DNA of 64,000 nt, taken from positions 310,001 to 374,000 of the forward strand of contig CAVPFW010000015.1 in the NCBI GenBank assembly GCA_963703855.1, given 5' to 3'. The stretch comes from AP-15 sp963703855 (GTDB lineage: Bacteria > Pseudomonadota > Alphaproteobacteria > ATCC43930 > CGMCC-115725). Under the pieces are notes generated by a model. It had not been told where the DNA came from. It did no database searches and saw nothing but the letters and a program-made list of their open reading frames with translations. Position 1 is the stretch's first letter, and every line of letters begins with the position of its first letter. Position numbers and translations under genes: made by a program. This document shows positions 1 to 8,651 of this stretch, piece by piece.

Positions 1-530
1 GCCACCAGCGCCGCCGGCTCAACAGCCAGCGCCAGCGCCGCCGGCAAGATGGTCGCGAGCCCGATGAAGCTCGCATCGCAGGTGATGAATTCGACCGGCT
101 CGGGCACGTGCTCGCGGGTCAGCGCGCGCGCGTTCAACCGCTCGTGGACGACGACGCGGGGGTCCTGGCGCAATTTCCAGGCGAGCTGGCCGTGGCCGAC
201 ATCGACCGCGTGGATCAGGCGCGCACCGCGCGACAGCAGCACATCGGTAAAGCCGCCGGTCGAGGCGCCGATGTCGAGCGCGGTCAGACCGGTTACATCG
301 ATGGCGAAATGATCGAGCGCATAGGCGAGCTTGACCCCGCCGCGCGAGACCCAGGGATGGTCGCGTCCCTTGACCGCCACCGCCGCGTCGGCGGCGAGCT
401 GGTCGCCGGCCTTGCCGATCCGCCGGTCGCCGGCGAAGACGAGGCCGGCGAGGATCAGCGCCTGCGCCCGGGCCCGGCTTTCCGCCAGTCCACGCTCGAC
501 CAGGAGCTGATCGGCGCGCCGCTTCAGCAA
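1..530 (-). CDS. tlyA: TlyA-family rRNA 2'-O-methyltransferase, 3' end cut by the window edge
   Basis: Members methylate ribose in 16S and 23S rRNA using SAM. The visible part begins LLKRRADQLLVERGLAESRA, the S4 RNA-binding domain that opens this family. About residues 70-100 give the Rossmann methyltransferase motif ALDIGASTGGFTDVLL, and later come DVGHGQLAWKL and FITCDASFI. The reading frame has a stop just upstream (near 551), so the start must be a non-ATG codon; TTG at 530 puts the S4 domain at the very N-terminus as in other TlyA proteins. The gene runs off the left edge after about 176 codons of an expected 240-280. It follows dxs in the same direction, a neighbourhood common in alphaproteobacteria. 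The family is sure; the exact start is less so. Confidence 0.9.
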   Translation of the reverse strand, partial: MLKRRADQLLVERGLAESRARAQALILAGLVFAGDRRIGKAGDQLAADAAVAVKGRDHPWVSRGGVKLAYALDHFAIDVTGLTALDIGASTGGFTDVLLSRGARLIHAVDVGHGQLAWKLRQDPRVVVHERLNARALTREHVPEPVEFITCDASFIGLATILPAALALAVEPAALV

Positions 531-546
531 CTTCGCGAGACGGCAG

Positions 547-635
547 CCCCCTCACCCACCCAGCCCTGCGGGCCGGGTCCCCCCTCTCCCGCATTACGGG
601 AGAGGGTGCTGAGCGGAGCGAGACGGGTGAGGGGG
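547..635. repeat. Nested palindromic intergenic repeat between dxs and tlyA
   Basis: Outer arms CCCCCTCACCC (547-557) and GGGTGAGGGGG (625-635) are reverse complements. An inner hairpin of CCCTCTCCCG/CGGGAGAGGG with a 5-base loop sits around 581-606. A related sequence, in inverse orientation, lies at the other end of the window (about 63840-63985). This is a dispersed REP-like repeat; a transcript would fold strongly, so it may also attenuate or stabilise the dxs-tlyA message. Confidence 0.8.
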
Positions 636-667
636 TGCGCCGCTCGGGACTGGTGCAACGAATACAT

Positions 668-2608
668 TTAGGCGCGGGCCGGCTGCTCGACGATTTCGCG
701 GCCGAGCGCCGACAGCGCCATCGCCACGATATGGCGGGCGTTGAGCCCGGCCTGGTCGTATTGGACCTGCGGGCTGTCATGCTCGAGGAAGACATCGGGC
801 AGCACCATGGTGCGGATCTTGAGCCCGTGGTCGAGCAGGCCGCTCATCGCCAGATGGTGCAGTACATGGCTGCCGAAGCCGCCGATCGCCCCTTCCTCGA
901 TCGTGACGACGACCTCGTGCTCGCGGGCGAGGCGGGCGACGAGGTCGGTGTCCAGCGGCTTGGCAAAGCGGGCGTCGGCGACCGTCGTCGACAACCCGTA
1001 GGCGGCCAATTCCTGGGCCGCCTTCAGGCACTCGCCGAGCCGGGCGCCGAAGCTGAGCAGCGCGATCGTGGTCCCTTCGCGCATGATGCGGCCGCGGCCG
1101 ATCTCGAGCGGCACGCCCCGTTCGGGGAGCGCCACGCCGGTCCCGTCGCCGCGCGGGTAGCGTAAGGCCGACGGCCCGTCGTCGATCGCGGCGCAGGTCG
1201 CAACCATGTGGACGAGATCAGCCTCGTCCGCCGCCGCCATGATCGTGAAACCCGGCAGGCAGCCGAGATAGGCCACGTCGAACGAGCCGGCATGGGTCTG
1301 GCCGTCCTGGCCGACCAGGCCCGCCCGGTCGATCGCGAAACGCACCGGCAATTTCTGGATCGCCACGTCGTGGACCACCTGGTCGTAGGCGCGCTGCAGG
1401 AAGGTCGAGTAGATCGCGGCGAATGGCTTCATCCCTTCCGCGGCGAGACCGGCGGCGAAGGTCACCGCGTGCTGCTCGGCGATGCCGACATCGAAGCAGC
1501 GCTTGGGGAATTTGTCGCCGAACAGGTTGAGCCCGGTGCCCGACGGCATCGCCGCGGTGATCGCGACGATGCGGTCATCGGCTTCGGCCTCCTGGATCAG
1601 CGCCTTGGCGAAGACCGTGGTGTAGGCCGGCGCCTTCGGGGTCGATTTGGCCTGCGCGCCGGTGACGACGTCGAACTTGGCGACACTGTGCCATTTGTCG
1701 TCGGCCTGCTCGGCCGAGAGGTAGCCGCGGCCCTTCTGGGTCACGGCATGAACCAGGATGGGGCCCGGCTCCTTGGTGTCGCGGACGTTTTTCAGCACCG
1801 GCAGCAGATGGTCGATGTTGTGACCATCGATCGGGCCCACGTAATAAAAGCCCATCTCCTCGAACAACGTGCCGCCGGTGACCAGCCCCCGGGCCAATTC
1901 CTCGGCGCGCCGGGCCGCGTCTTCGAGCGGCTTGGGAAAATGCCGCGCCACCTCCTTGGCGATGTGACGCAACGACATGAACGATTTCGACGACAGGAGC
2001 CGCGACAGATAGGCGCTCATCGCACCCACCGGGGGTGCGATCGACATGTCGTTGTCGTTGAGGATCACGATAAGCCGCAAATCCATCGCCCCGGCATTGT
2101 TCATCGCCTCGTAGGCCATGCCGGCGCTCATCGCCCCGTCGCCGATGACGGCGATGACGTTGCGCCGCTCGCCGCGGAAATCGCGGGCGACCGCCATGCC
2201 CAGCGCCGACGAGATCGAGGTCGAGCTGTGCGCCGCGCCGAACGGGTCGTACTCGCTCTCCGAGCGCTTGGTGAAGCCCGACAGCCCGCCGCCCTGGCGG
2301 ATCGTGCGGATGCGGTCGCGGCGGCCGGTCAGGATCTTGTGCGGGTAGGCCTGGTGCCCGACATCCCAGATCAGCCGGTCGTGGGGCGTGTCGAACACGT
2401 AATGGAGAGCCACGGTCAGCTCGACAACGCCGAGCCCGGCGCCGAAGTGACCGCCGGTGATCGAAACCGCATCAATCAGCTCCGCGCGCAACTCGTCGGC
2501 GAGCTGGCGCAGGTCCAACTCGGGCAGCCGGCGCAGATCGGCCGGCACGTCGATCCGGTCGAGCAGCGGCGTCCGATTGGAGATCGGGCGAATCGGGTTT
2601 GAATCCAA
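668..2608 (-). CDS. dxs: 1-deoxy-D-xylulose-5-phosphate synthase
   Basis: This thiamin-diphosphate enzyme condenses pyruvate with glyceraldehyde-3-phosphate to make DXP, the first step of the MEP isoprenoid pathway. The protein is 646 residues, normal for the family. TGGHFGAGLG (about 51-60) and WDVGHQAYPHK (81-91) are the signature histidine regions. GDGAMSAG followed by NN (157-171) is the ThDP/Mg site. GIAEQHAVTFAAGLA carries the glutamate that activates ThDP, and DRAGLVGQDGQTH follows in the pyrimidine-binding domain. The start is 11 bases after the ispA stop, so ispA and dxs are likely co-transcribed and supply and use the same precursors. I see no anomaly. Confidence 0.97.
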   Translation of the reverse strand: MDSNPIRPISNRTPLLDRIDVPADLRRLPELDLRQLADELRAELIDAVSITGGHFGAGLGVVELTVALHYVFDTPHDRLIWDVGHQAYPHKILTGRRDRIRTIRQGGGLSGFTKRSESEYDPFGAAHSSTSISSALGMAVARDFRGERRNVIAVIGDGAMSAGMAYEAMNNAGAMDLRLIVILNDNDMSIAPPVGAMSAYLSRLLSSKSFMSLRHIAKEVARHFPKPLEDAARRAEELARGLVTGGTLFEEMGFYYVGPIDGHNIDHLLPVLKNVRDTKEPGPILVHAVTQKGRGYLSAEQADDKWHSVAKFDVVTGAQAKSTPKAPAYTTVFAKALIQEAEADDRIVAITAAMPSGTGLNLFGDKFPKRCFDVGIAEQHAVTFAAGLAAEGMKPFAAIYSTFLQRAYDQVVHDVAIQKLPVRFAIDRAGLVGQDGQTHAGSFDVAYLGCLPGFTIMAAADEADLVHMVATCAAIDDGPSALRYPRGDGTGVALPERGVPLEIGRGRIMREGTTIALLSFGARLGECLKAAQELAAYGLSTTVADARFAKPLDTDLVARLAREHEVVVTIEEGAIGGFGSHVLHHLAMSGLLDHGLKIRTMVLPDVFLEHDSPQVQYDQAGLNARHIVAMALSALGREIVEQPARA

Positions 2609-2619
2609 TGCTGCGCTCC

Positions 2620-3504
2620 TCAGGTGCGGCGGCTGATCACGAATCGCGCCGCCTCTCTCAAAAGTTCCGCTCTTCCCCCGAACAAATCAAGATGCGCGAC
2701 CGCCTGGCCGATCAGAAGCTCGGCCTGCGCCCGGGCGCGCTCGACGCCGAGGATCGAGACAAAGGTGGCCTTGCCGGCGGCGGCGTCGGCGCCGACCGGC
2801 TTTCCGGTCTCGGCCGCCGAGCCGTCGACATCGAGCAGATCGTCGGCAATCTGAAACGCCAATCCGAGGTCATGGGCATAGCCGCGCAGCGCGCTGCGCG
2901 GCTCGGCCGGGGCCTTGGCGAGAATCGCTCCGGCCTCGCAGGAGAACGCGATCAATGCCCCGGTCTTCATCCGCTGCAGCCGGGTGATGGCGCCGATGTC
3001 GAGCCGCCGATGCTCGGCGATCAGGTCGATCATCTGGCCGCCGACCATGCCGACGGCGCCGGCGGCCGCGGCGAGCGTCGCCACCAGCTCGCAGCGCACC
3101 GCCGAATCGGCATGGGTGTCGGGGTGTGCGAGCACCCCGAAAGCCGCGGTCAGCAGCCCATCGCCGGCCAGCACCGCAGTCGCCTCGTCGAACTCCTTGT
3201 GGCAGGTCGGGCGGCCGCGCCGCAGATCGCTGTCGTCCATCGCCGGCAGGTCGTCATGGACCAGGGAGTAGGCGTGGACCATCTCGATCGCCGCCGCCGC
3301 CTGCAGCGCGCAGCCGCGGGCGACGCCGAACAGGTGGGCCCCGGCCAGCACCAGGAACGGGCGCAGCCGCTTGCCCGGGGCCAGGGCCGAATAGCGCATC
3401 GCCTCCACGACCCGCCCCTCGAGGTCCGACGGCACGACCAGCAGCCGCCCGAGCGCCGCATCGGTCAGGGCCGCAGCCTGCGCCAGCGCCTCGGGAAACG
3501 GCAT
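2620..3504 (-). CDS. ispA: Polyprenyl (farnesyl/geranyl) diphosphate synthase
   Basis: This enzyme elongates DMAPP with IPP to make the C15 (possibly C20) prenyl diphosphate. Both aspartate-rich motifs are present: DDLPAMDD at about residues 84-91 (first) and a later DDLLDVDG (second), with GKRLRPFL at 44-51. The open frame continues upstream to 3552, but a start at 3504 (MPFPEALAQA) aligns with the E. coli IspA N-terminus and avoids overlapping xseB, so I chose it; the protein is then 294 residues. It lies 19 bases after xseB and 11 before dxs in the usual xseB-ispA-dxs order. Chain-length specificity cannot be told from sequence alone. Confidence 0.95.
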   Translation of the reverse strand: MPFPEALAQAAALTDAALGRLLVVPSDLEGRVVEAMRYSALAPGKRLRPFLVLAGAHLFGVARGCALQAAAAIEMVHAYSLVHDDLPAMDDSDLRRGRPTCHKEFDEATAVLAGDGLLTAAFGVLAHPDTHADSAVRCELVATLAAAAGAVGMVGGQMIDLIAEHRRLDIGAITRLQRMKTGALIAFSCEAGAILAKAPAEPRSALRGYAHDLGLAFQIADDLLDVDGSAAETGKPVGADAAAGKATFVSILGVERARAQAELLIGQAVAHLDLFGGRAELLREAARFVISRRT

Positions 3505-3523
3505 CGCATCCGACCACAATGTA

Positions 3524-3775
3524 TCAGTCAAGTCTCGCCGGCTCCGCCGCAATGGCGCCGTCGGGGCCGATGACGATGCGCTCGACCCGCTGCTGCGCCT
3601 CGTTGAGCTTTCTTTCGCAATGCTGCTTCAGCTGCGCCCCGCGCTCGTAGGACAGGATGGCCTCGTCGAGCTTGACCTGCCCGGCTTCGAGCCGGCGCAC
3701 GATCTGCTCGAGCTCGGCGAGCGCGTCCTCGAAATTCATCGCCGCGATATCGGCGGGCAGGCTCGTCTCAGCCAT
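3524..3775 (-). CDS. xseB: Exodeoxyribonuclease VII small subunit
   Basis: This is the small partner of XseA in the bidirectional single-strand exonuclease ExoVII. The 83-residue protein has the family core FEDALAELEQIVRRLEAGQ, then a helix ending in AILSYERGAQLKQHCERKL. The frame is open back to 3868, but MAETSLPADI at 3775 is where family members begin, and the upstream residues are atypical. It is the first gene of an xseB-ispA-dxs(-tlyA) run on the minus strand. The large subunit is not in the window. Confidence 0.93.
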   Translation of the reverse strand: MAETSLPADIAAMNFEDALAELEQIVRRLEAGQVKLDEAILSYERGAQLKQHCERKLNEAQQRVERIVIGPDGAIAAEPARLD

Positions 3776-3890
3776 CTGGACTCTTCCAGCAGATAACGCG
3801 AGGTTGATAGGCCGCTCCCGACCGGCGCGAGAGCACGAAACTGTCCGGATGTTGCAAATCCGCAACAATGCCGGATCGGATCGCGCGCGC

Positions 3891-4817
3891 TCATGCCGCC
3901 ATCAGGACGCGGAGGTGAGCCGCCGCGCTGGCGCCGAGCGCCGGCAGATCATAGCCGCCTTCGAGCGTCGAAACGAGCCGTCCCTGCGCATGATGGCGGG
4001 CGATTTCGAGAAGCTTCTCGGTGACCCACGCGTAGTCGGCTTCCTCGAGCATCAGCTGAGCCAGCGGATCGCTGCGGTGCCCGTCGAACCCGGCCGAGAC
4101 GATGACCAGCTCGGGGCGGAACGCGTCGAGCGCGGGCAGCACGCGCCCGGTCATCGCGAGACGGAAGGGGCCGGAGCCGGACATCGGGCGCAGCGGCACG
4201 TTGACGATGTTGCCGACCCCGGTCTCGCTCGCAGCACCGGTGCCGGGATAGAGCGGGTGCTGATGGGTCGATGCGTAGAACAGGCTGTCGTCGGCTTCGA
4301 ACGCCGCCTGCGTGCCGTTGCCGTGATGAACGTCGAAATCCACGACCGTCACCCGCGCGATGTCGTGCATGTCGCGTGCCCGCAGCGCGCCGATCGCGGC
4401 GTTGTTGAACAGGCAGAACCCCATCGCCCGTTCGCGCTCGGCGTGGTGGCCGGGCGGGCGCACCGCGCAAAAGGCGTTGTCGGCCTCCCCGGCGACGACG
4501 GCGTCGACCGCCGCGGCGACCGCCCCGGCCGCGCGCAATGCCGCCCGCCCGGAGGCCGGGGACAGGACCGTGTCGGCGTCGATCGCGACATGGCCCGCTT
4601 TGGGAACGGCGCCGAGCACCCGCTCGACATGGTGCCGCGAATGCACCCGCAGCAGATCGTCGATCGCCGCCTCGGGCGCCTCGCGCCGCTCGAGCCCGGC
4701 GAATTGCGGCCCCGAGATCGCCGCGAGCACGGCGCGCAAACGGGCCGGCGATTCCGGGTGATGGCTGCCGGGATCATGCTCGAGGCAGGCGTCGTGGGTA
4801 TAGAGGAGGGTGGTCAT
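3891..4817 (-). CDS. Histone deacetylase family hydrolase (acetylpolyamine/acetoin-utilisation type)
   Basis: This zinc-dependent deacetylase-fold protein of 308 residues starts at MTTLLYTHDACLEHDPGSHH; the frame is open further upstream but without family similarity. The family signatures are visible in order: HPESPARL near the N-terminus, RPPGHHAE with the catalytic histidine pair, DFDVHHGNGTQ with two zinc ligands (Asp and His), SAGFDGHRSDPL with the third zinc ligand Asp, and LEGGYDL near the C-terminus. Bacterial relatives deacetylate small acetylated amines or have unknown substrates. It is the usual neighbour of xseB in Rhodospirillales-type genomes; a shared role is not evident. Confidence 0.93.
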   Translation of the reverse strand: MTTLLYTHDACLEHDPGSHHPESPARLRAVLAAISGPQFAGLERREAPEAAIDDLLRVHSRHHVERVLGAVPKAGHVAIDADTVLSPASGRAALRAAGAVAAAVDAVVAGEADNAFCAVRPPGHHAERERAMGFCLFNNAAIGALRARDMHDIARVTVVDFDVHHGNGTQAAFEADDSLFYASTHQHPLYPGTGAASETGVGNIVNVPLRPMSGSGPFRLAMTGRVLPALDAFRPELVIVSAGFDGHRSDPLAQLMLEEADYAWVTEKLLEIARHHAQGRLVSTLEGGYDLPALGASAAAHLRVLMAA

Positions 4818-4905
4818 CGGACCTCGCAAGAAAGCCGCGCGAAGTGTCGCACACTCCGGCTCCCGGCCTAATCGGAATCGCCCGGTCGGCACGCGCCGAG
4901 GAAGG

Positions 4906-5277
4906 TCAGCCGCGGCGCGCCGCGTGAAGCCCGAGCGCCGCCCAGCCGACCAGCAAACCCGCGCCGCCAAACGGCGTAACCAGACCGAGCGCAGCATTTC
5001 CGCCCAACCCCAGCGCGAACAGGCTGAGGCTGAACAGAAAGACGCCGGCGACAAAACTCCATCCCGCGACGGTTAACAAAATACCGGGCCGATCGTTGCG
5101 CCGGGCCAACGCCGCGACCGCGAGAAGGGTTGCCGCGTGGACCATGCCGTAGAGGGCGCCGGTGCGCAGCAGCTCGGCCGCCCGCGCGTTCCCGCCGGCG
5201 AGGTGCGCGGCGACGGCGCCCGCCGCCACCGACAGAAACCCGGCGATCGCCGCAGCGGCGAGCCAGGCGCGGATCAT
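4906..5277 (-). CDS. DUF423 small integral membrane protein (YgdD-like)
   Basis: This is a 123-residue protein with four predicted hydrophobic helices. The N-terminal helix is followed by the GAVAAHLAGG-type segment, then YGMVHAATLL, SFVAGVFLFSLSLFALGL and TPFGGAGLLVGWAALGL, the last being the conserved DUF423 C-terminal motif. The function is unknown; relatives are inner-membrane proteins. It sits between the HDAC-like gene and a glycosyltransferase, all on the minus strand. Confidence 0.9.
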   Translation of the reverse strand: MIRAWLAAAAIAGFLSVAAGAVAAHLAGGNARAAELLRTGALYGMVHAATLLAVAALARRNDRPGILLTVAGWSFVAGVFLFSLSLFALGLGGNAALGLVTPFGGAGLLVGWAALGLHAARRG

Positions 5278-5315
5278 CGCGGGCTCGGTCTACGCCGGCC
5301 ATGCGGCGCCCCCAC

Positions 5316-6569
5316 CTAACCCTCCCCCGCACGCGGGGAAGGGAATGGGAGCGGGTGCGACGCTCTCTCCGCCAGCACCGCGCGGTAGAGCGCCACGGTC
5401 TCGCGGGCGACGATGTCGTCGGCAAAACGAGATTCGATCAAGCGCCGGCCGGCCTGTCCCATCGCCTCGCGCAGCGCCGGATCGGCAGCGAGGGCCGCAA
5501 TGGCCTCGGCCAGCGCGCCGATGTCGCGCGGCGGCACCAGGATTCCGGTCTCGCCCGCGCGCACCGCCTCGCGGCAGCCGGGAACATCGCTGGCGACGAT
5601 CGGCCGGGCGCAGGCGGCGGCCTCGAGCAGGGCCTTGGGCACCCCTTCGCCATAGGTCGAGGGCAGCACCGCGATCGCCGCGCGGCGCCACACCTCGCGC
5701 ACGTCGGCGACTGCGCCGAGCCAGGCGATCCCCGGCGCGGCGGCGAGCGCCGCCAAGGCAGCCGCCGACAGCGAGCCCGGATTGTCGGGATCGGTCGGCC
5801 CGACCAGCTCCAGCGCCACCGGCAGGCCGCGCGCCCGCAGGCGGCCGATCGCCGCGGCCGCGTCGAGCACGCCCTTGTCGCGCAGCATGCGCGAGACGAG
5901 CGCCACGGTGACGGTCTCCCCGCCGGGCATCGGCAGCGGCCCGAAATGCCCGATATCCACCCCCGATCCCCGGATCAGCGCCACCCGCCGCGGGTCGATG
6001 CCGAACCCGGCGAGGGCGGCGGCGTCTTCAGGGTTCTGCACCACGACCCGGCCGCTCCCGGCAGCGAGGCGCAAGGCGAGAGCGAGCGGCGGCCGGCGCA
6101 GCCGCGCCGCGAGAGCCGTCGCCGAAAACCCGGAGCCGAGGCCCATCAAGGATTGGATCACCGCCGGCGCGTCGGCGGCGCCGCGGAACGCCAGCGCGCG
6201 GGCGAGCCCGCCGAACAGCACCGGCTTCAGCGCGACGTGATGCAGTATGTCCGGGCGTTCGTCGCGGTAGAGCCGCGCGATCGCCTGCACCGCCCGCACC
6301 GCGCCGAGAAGCCCGTCGCCGCGGCGGCGCCAGGCGATCGGGCGCAACGTAAAACCCTCGTCGGCGATCTGCGGGCCGTGCGCGCGCACCCGGGCGGCGA
6401 CGACGACCTCGAAGCCCGCATCGCGCGCCGCCCGCGCCACCGGCAGGCGATGCGAGCAGAAATACCAATCCTCGGTGACCAGAAACAACAGCTTCGGCCG
6501 CCGCGCGCCGACCCCCGGGGCGGGCATCGGCGCCACGGAAAGGGGGAGGATAGAATCGGAAAGAGTCAC
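5316..6569 (-). CDS. Glycosyltransferase, GT-B fold, family 4 type
   Basis: The protein (417 residues) has an N-terminal acceptor domain beginning at KLLFLVTEDWYFCSHRLPVA and a C-terminal donor domain with LVSRMLRDKGVLDA and the E-x7-E motif EGVPKALLE that binds the nucleotide sugar. It resembles transferases that build lipopolysaccharide or capsule. A sugar-nucleotide epimerase-type gene starts on the other strand 125 bases away, so the two may share a glycan pathway. The last residues (HPLPFPSPRAGEG) are encoded by a REP-like hairpin (5320-5343), so the original C-terminus was probably shorter or has been replaced. Sugar and acceptor are unknown. Confidence 0.88.
   Translation of the reverse strand: MTLSDSILPLSVAPMPAPGVGARRPKLLFLVTEDWYFCSHRLPVARAARDAGFEVVVAARVRAHGPQIADEGFTLRPIAWRRRGDGLLGAVRAVQAIARLYRDERPDILHHVALKPVLFGGLARALAFRGAADAPAVIQSLMGLGSGFSATALAARLRRPPLALALRLAAGSGRVVVQNPEDAAALAGFGIDPRRVALIRGSGVDIGHFGPLPMPGGETVTVALVSRMLRDKGVLDAAAAIGRLRARGLPVALELVGPTDPDNPGSLSAAALAALAAAPGIAWLGAVADVREVWRRAAIAVLPSTYGEGVPKALLEAAACARPIVASDVPGCREAVRAGETGILVPPRDIGALAEAIAALAADPALREAMGQAGRRLIESRFADDIVARETVALYRAVLAERASHPLPFPSPRAGEG
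5320..5343. repeat. REP-like hairpin overlapping the 3' end of the glycosyltransferase gene
   Basis: CCCTCCCCCGC and GCGGGGAAGGG form a near-perfect stem around a 2-base spacer. It supplies the last codons of the glycosyltransferase gene. The C-rich composition resembles the repeat at 547-635. Confidence 0.6.
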
Positions 6570-6694
6570 TGGGGAACCGCGACGACGGCGATCGAGGGTG
6601 GCTCCGGCGGTCTTGCCTCGGGACCGCCCCCTCTCTAATGCATTCGCCGCGCGATCGCTTGCGCAATCGATCGCGGGCAGCTGGGAGCCGAGGC

Positions 6695-7627
6695 GTGGCG
6701 CGCATCCTGGTGACTGGCGCCGCCGGGTTTATCGGCGCGGCATTGTGCCGCGCGCTGGCCGGCTGCGGTCATGCCGTAATCGGCGCGACGCGCGGCCCGG
6801 CACAGCCGATCGCCGGCGTCGAGCCGCGCCCGGTCGGCGATATCGGGCCCCGGACGGACTGGTCGGGCCACCTCGATCGGGTCGAGATCGTCGTCCATCT
6901 CGCGACGCGGGCGCACCGCCCGCTCACCGCCGCCGCCGGCACGGTCGAAGCCGAGGCCGCGGCGGCCTTGGCGCGCGCCGCGGCGGCGGCCGGGGTGGGC
7001 CGCTTTGTGCATGTGAGCTCGATCCGGGCGATGGGATCGGCGACCCGGCCGGGAGCGCCGTTCCGCGCCGCCGACCCGGCGTTGCCGGACGAGGCTTACG
7101 GCCGCGCCAAGCTGGCGATCGAGGGTGAGCTCGCTGCGGCGGCGCGCGAGACCGGCCTCGACCTCGTCATCCTGCGCCCGCCGCTGGTCCACGGGCCGGG
7201 GGTCAAAGGCAACCTGCGTGCGTTGCTCCGGCTGGTGGCGAGCGGGCTGCCGCTGCCGTTCGCCGGCCTCGACAACCGGCGCAGCCTGATCTTTCTCGAC
7301 AACCTCGTCGATCTCGTCGCCGCGGCCTGCATCCATCCCGAGGCGGCCGGGCGGGTATTGCTGGCGCGCGATGCGGCGGACCTGTCGACGCCGAAGCTGA
7401 TCCGCGCGCTGGCGGCCGGGCTCGGATGCCCGGCGCGGATGTTCGCGGTCCCGGCGGCAGCCCTGGCCGCGCTCTGCCGGGTTCCGGCGCTGGGGCCGGC
7501 GGTGGCGCGGCTCAGCTCTTCGCTGCAGGTCGACGATGGCGAGACCCGCCGGGTGCTTGGCTGGTTGCCGGCGGTCCCCGTCGAAGCCGGGCTCGCGGCG
7601 ACGGCGCGGGTTTATCGCCGGCGATGA
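6695..7627 (+). CDS. NAD-dependent epimerase/dehydratase family protein (sugar-nucleotide SDR)
   Basis: This extended short-chain dehydrogenase is 310 residues from GTG at 6695. That start puts the NAD-binding TGAAGFIG (GxxGxxG) at residues 7-14 as usual; the frame is open back to 6638 but the extra residues lack similarity. HVSSIRAMG supplies the catalytic Ser, and EAYGRAK is the YxxxK active-site pair. Such enzymes act on UDP- or GDP-sugars, mostly as C4 epimerases or dehydratases. The divergent glycosyltransferase supports a glycan role. The substrate is not assignable. Confidence 0.88.
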   Translation: MARILVTGAAGFIGAALCRALAGCGHAVIGATRGPAQPIAGVEPRPVGDIGPRTDWSGHLDRVEIVVHLATRAHRPLTAAAGTVEAEAAAALARAAAAAGVGRFVHVSSIRAMGSATRPGAPFRAADPALPDEAYGRAKLAIEGELAAAARETGLDLVILRPPLVHGPGVKGNLRALLRLVASGLPLPFAGLDNRRSLIFLDNLVDLVAAACIHPEAAGRVLLARDAADLSTPKLIRALAAGLGCPARMFAVPAAALAALCRVPALGPAVARLSSSLQVDDGETRRVLGWLPAVPVEAGLAATARVYRRR

Positions 7628-7687
7628 AGCGAACGCTCGGGCTGCGGCGGCGTTTTCCCTTCGGGCAAAGCCGACCGGGAGCAGCCG

Positions 7688-8011
7688 ATGACCGCACTCG
7701 CCGAAGAAACCGAGCTGATCAGCCACGCGATCGCCTACGCGATCGAGCTCTACCGCGAATTGACCGCGGAGAACGGGGCCCCGGGGCTCGGCACGCAGAA
7801 CCAGACCGTCGATTTCATCCTCGGCGATCCGGAGCTGCGCGCGGCCGTTACCGAGTGGGGCCGCAAGGCTCAACCCGACGAGGCGACGACCGCGCCGCGC
7901 CGACGATTGCCGGGCGGCGCCGCCGACCGGCGCATCCGAGGCTATCTGCAATCGGTCATGGACCAGCCGGTCTTTACCCGGCCGGCGCAGGAGCCCGGCG
8001 ATCGGCGCTGA
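7688..8011 (+). CDS. Hypothetical protein, 107 residues
   Basis: I do not recognise this family. The frame opens with MTALAEETELISHAIAYAIE after a GGGAGCAG sequence 6 bases upstream that could serve as a ribosome site. Helical, charged sequence runs to about residue 60, followed by an Arg/Pro-rich stretch and LQSVMDQPVFTR near the end. There is no signal peptide or membrane helix. It lies between the epimerase and yajQ on the same strand. Confidence 0.6.
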   Translation: MTALAEETELISHAIAYAIELYRELTAENGAPGLGTQNQTVDFILGDPELRAAVTEWGRKAQPDEATTAPRRRLPGGAADRRIRGYLQSVMDQPVFTRPAQEPGDRR

Positions 8012-8053
8012 TTTTTGTGCCCGGGCGCGCTATATCGGTCGGAAATATCATGC

Positions 8054-8060
8054 AACGGAG
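8054..8060 (+). promoter_or_regulatory. Ribosome binding site that fixes the yajQ start
   Basis: ACGGAGG lies 7 bases before a GTG at 8068. The ATG at 8050 in the same frame lies upstream of this site and has no such sequence, so GTG is the likely initiator. Confidence 0.7.
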
Positions 8061-8067
8061 GCCCGCC

Positions 8068-8553
8068 GTGCCGAGCTTCGACATCGTTTCGCGGATCGAC
8101 CTCGCCGAGGTCGACAATGCGCTTGCCGGCATGACCCGCGAGATCTCGACGCGGTTCGACTTCAAGGGCAGCAAATGCACGATCGAGCGCAAGGAAGGCG
8201 TGCTGACCATCCTCGCCGACGACGAGCTCAAGCTGAAGCAGATGCACGAGCTGTTGAAGGTGCACATGACCCGGCGCAAGGTCGAGCCCGGGGCGCTCGA
8301 CTACAAGCCGCCGGAAAAGGCCTCGGGCAACGCCCTGCGGCAGACGATCGCGCTGCGCCAGGGGGTCGGGGCCGACCTCGGCCGCCAGCTGATCCGCGAG
8401 ATCAAGGACAAGAAGCTCAAGGTGCAGGTGTCGATCCAGGGCGACGAATTGCGCGTCACCGGCAAAAAGCGCGACGACCTGCAGGATGCGATCGCCGCGG
8501 CCCGCGGCCTCAAGCTCGAGCAGCCGCTGCAATACCTGAATTTCCGCGAATAG
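8068..8553 (+). CDS. yajQ: YajQ family nucleotide-binding protein (possible c-di-GMP effector)
   Basis: The 161-residue protein starts (V)PSFDIVSRIDLAEVDNAL, the canonical YajQ opening, which together with the ACGGAGG site supports GTG at 8068. It continues with STRFDFKGSKC, VEPGALDYKPPEKASG and the C-terminal QYLNFRE typical of the family. YajQ homologues bind nucleotides, and in Xanthomonas and Pseudomonas act as cyclic di-GMP-responsive transcription cofactors; whether that holds here is not known. tRNA-Glu follows 98 bases downstream. Confidence 0.93.
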   Translation: MPSFDIVSRIDLAEVDNALAGMTREISTRFDFKGSKCTIERKEGVLTILADDELKLKQMHELLKVHMTRRKVEPGALDYKPPEKASGNALRQTIALRQGVGADLGRQLIREIKDKKLKVQVSIQGDELRVTGKKRDDLQDAIAAARGLKLEQPLQYLNFRE

Positions 8554-8576
8554 GGATCTGGATTTCCGCGAATAGG
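8540..8576 (+). repeat. Short direct duplication at the yajQ stop codon
   Basis: ATTTCCGCGAATAGG occurs at 8540-8554, where it contains the yajQ stop, and again at 8562-8576, giving a 22-base period. The second copy lies outside the gene. It looks like a local slippage duplication. Confidence 0.75.
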
Positions 8577-8651
8577 CGGACGTCCCGGCGGCTGCGGCAT
8601 GTCCGGCGCTTGTCCCGGCCGGCGTCAGCCGCTATTAACGAGCGAGGCTTC

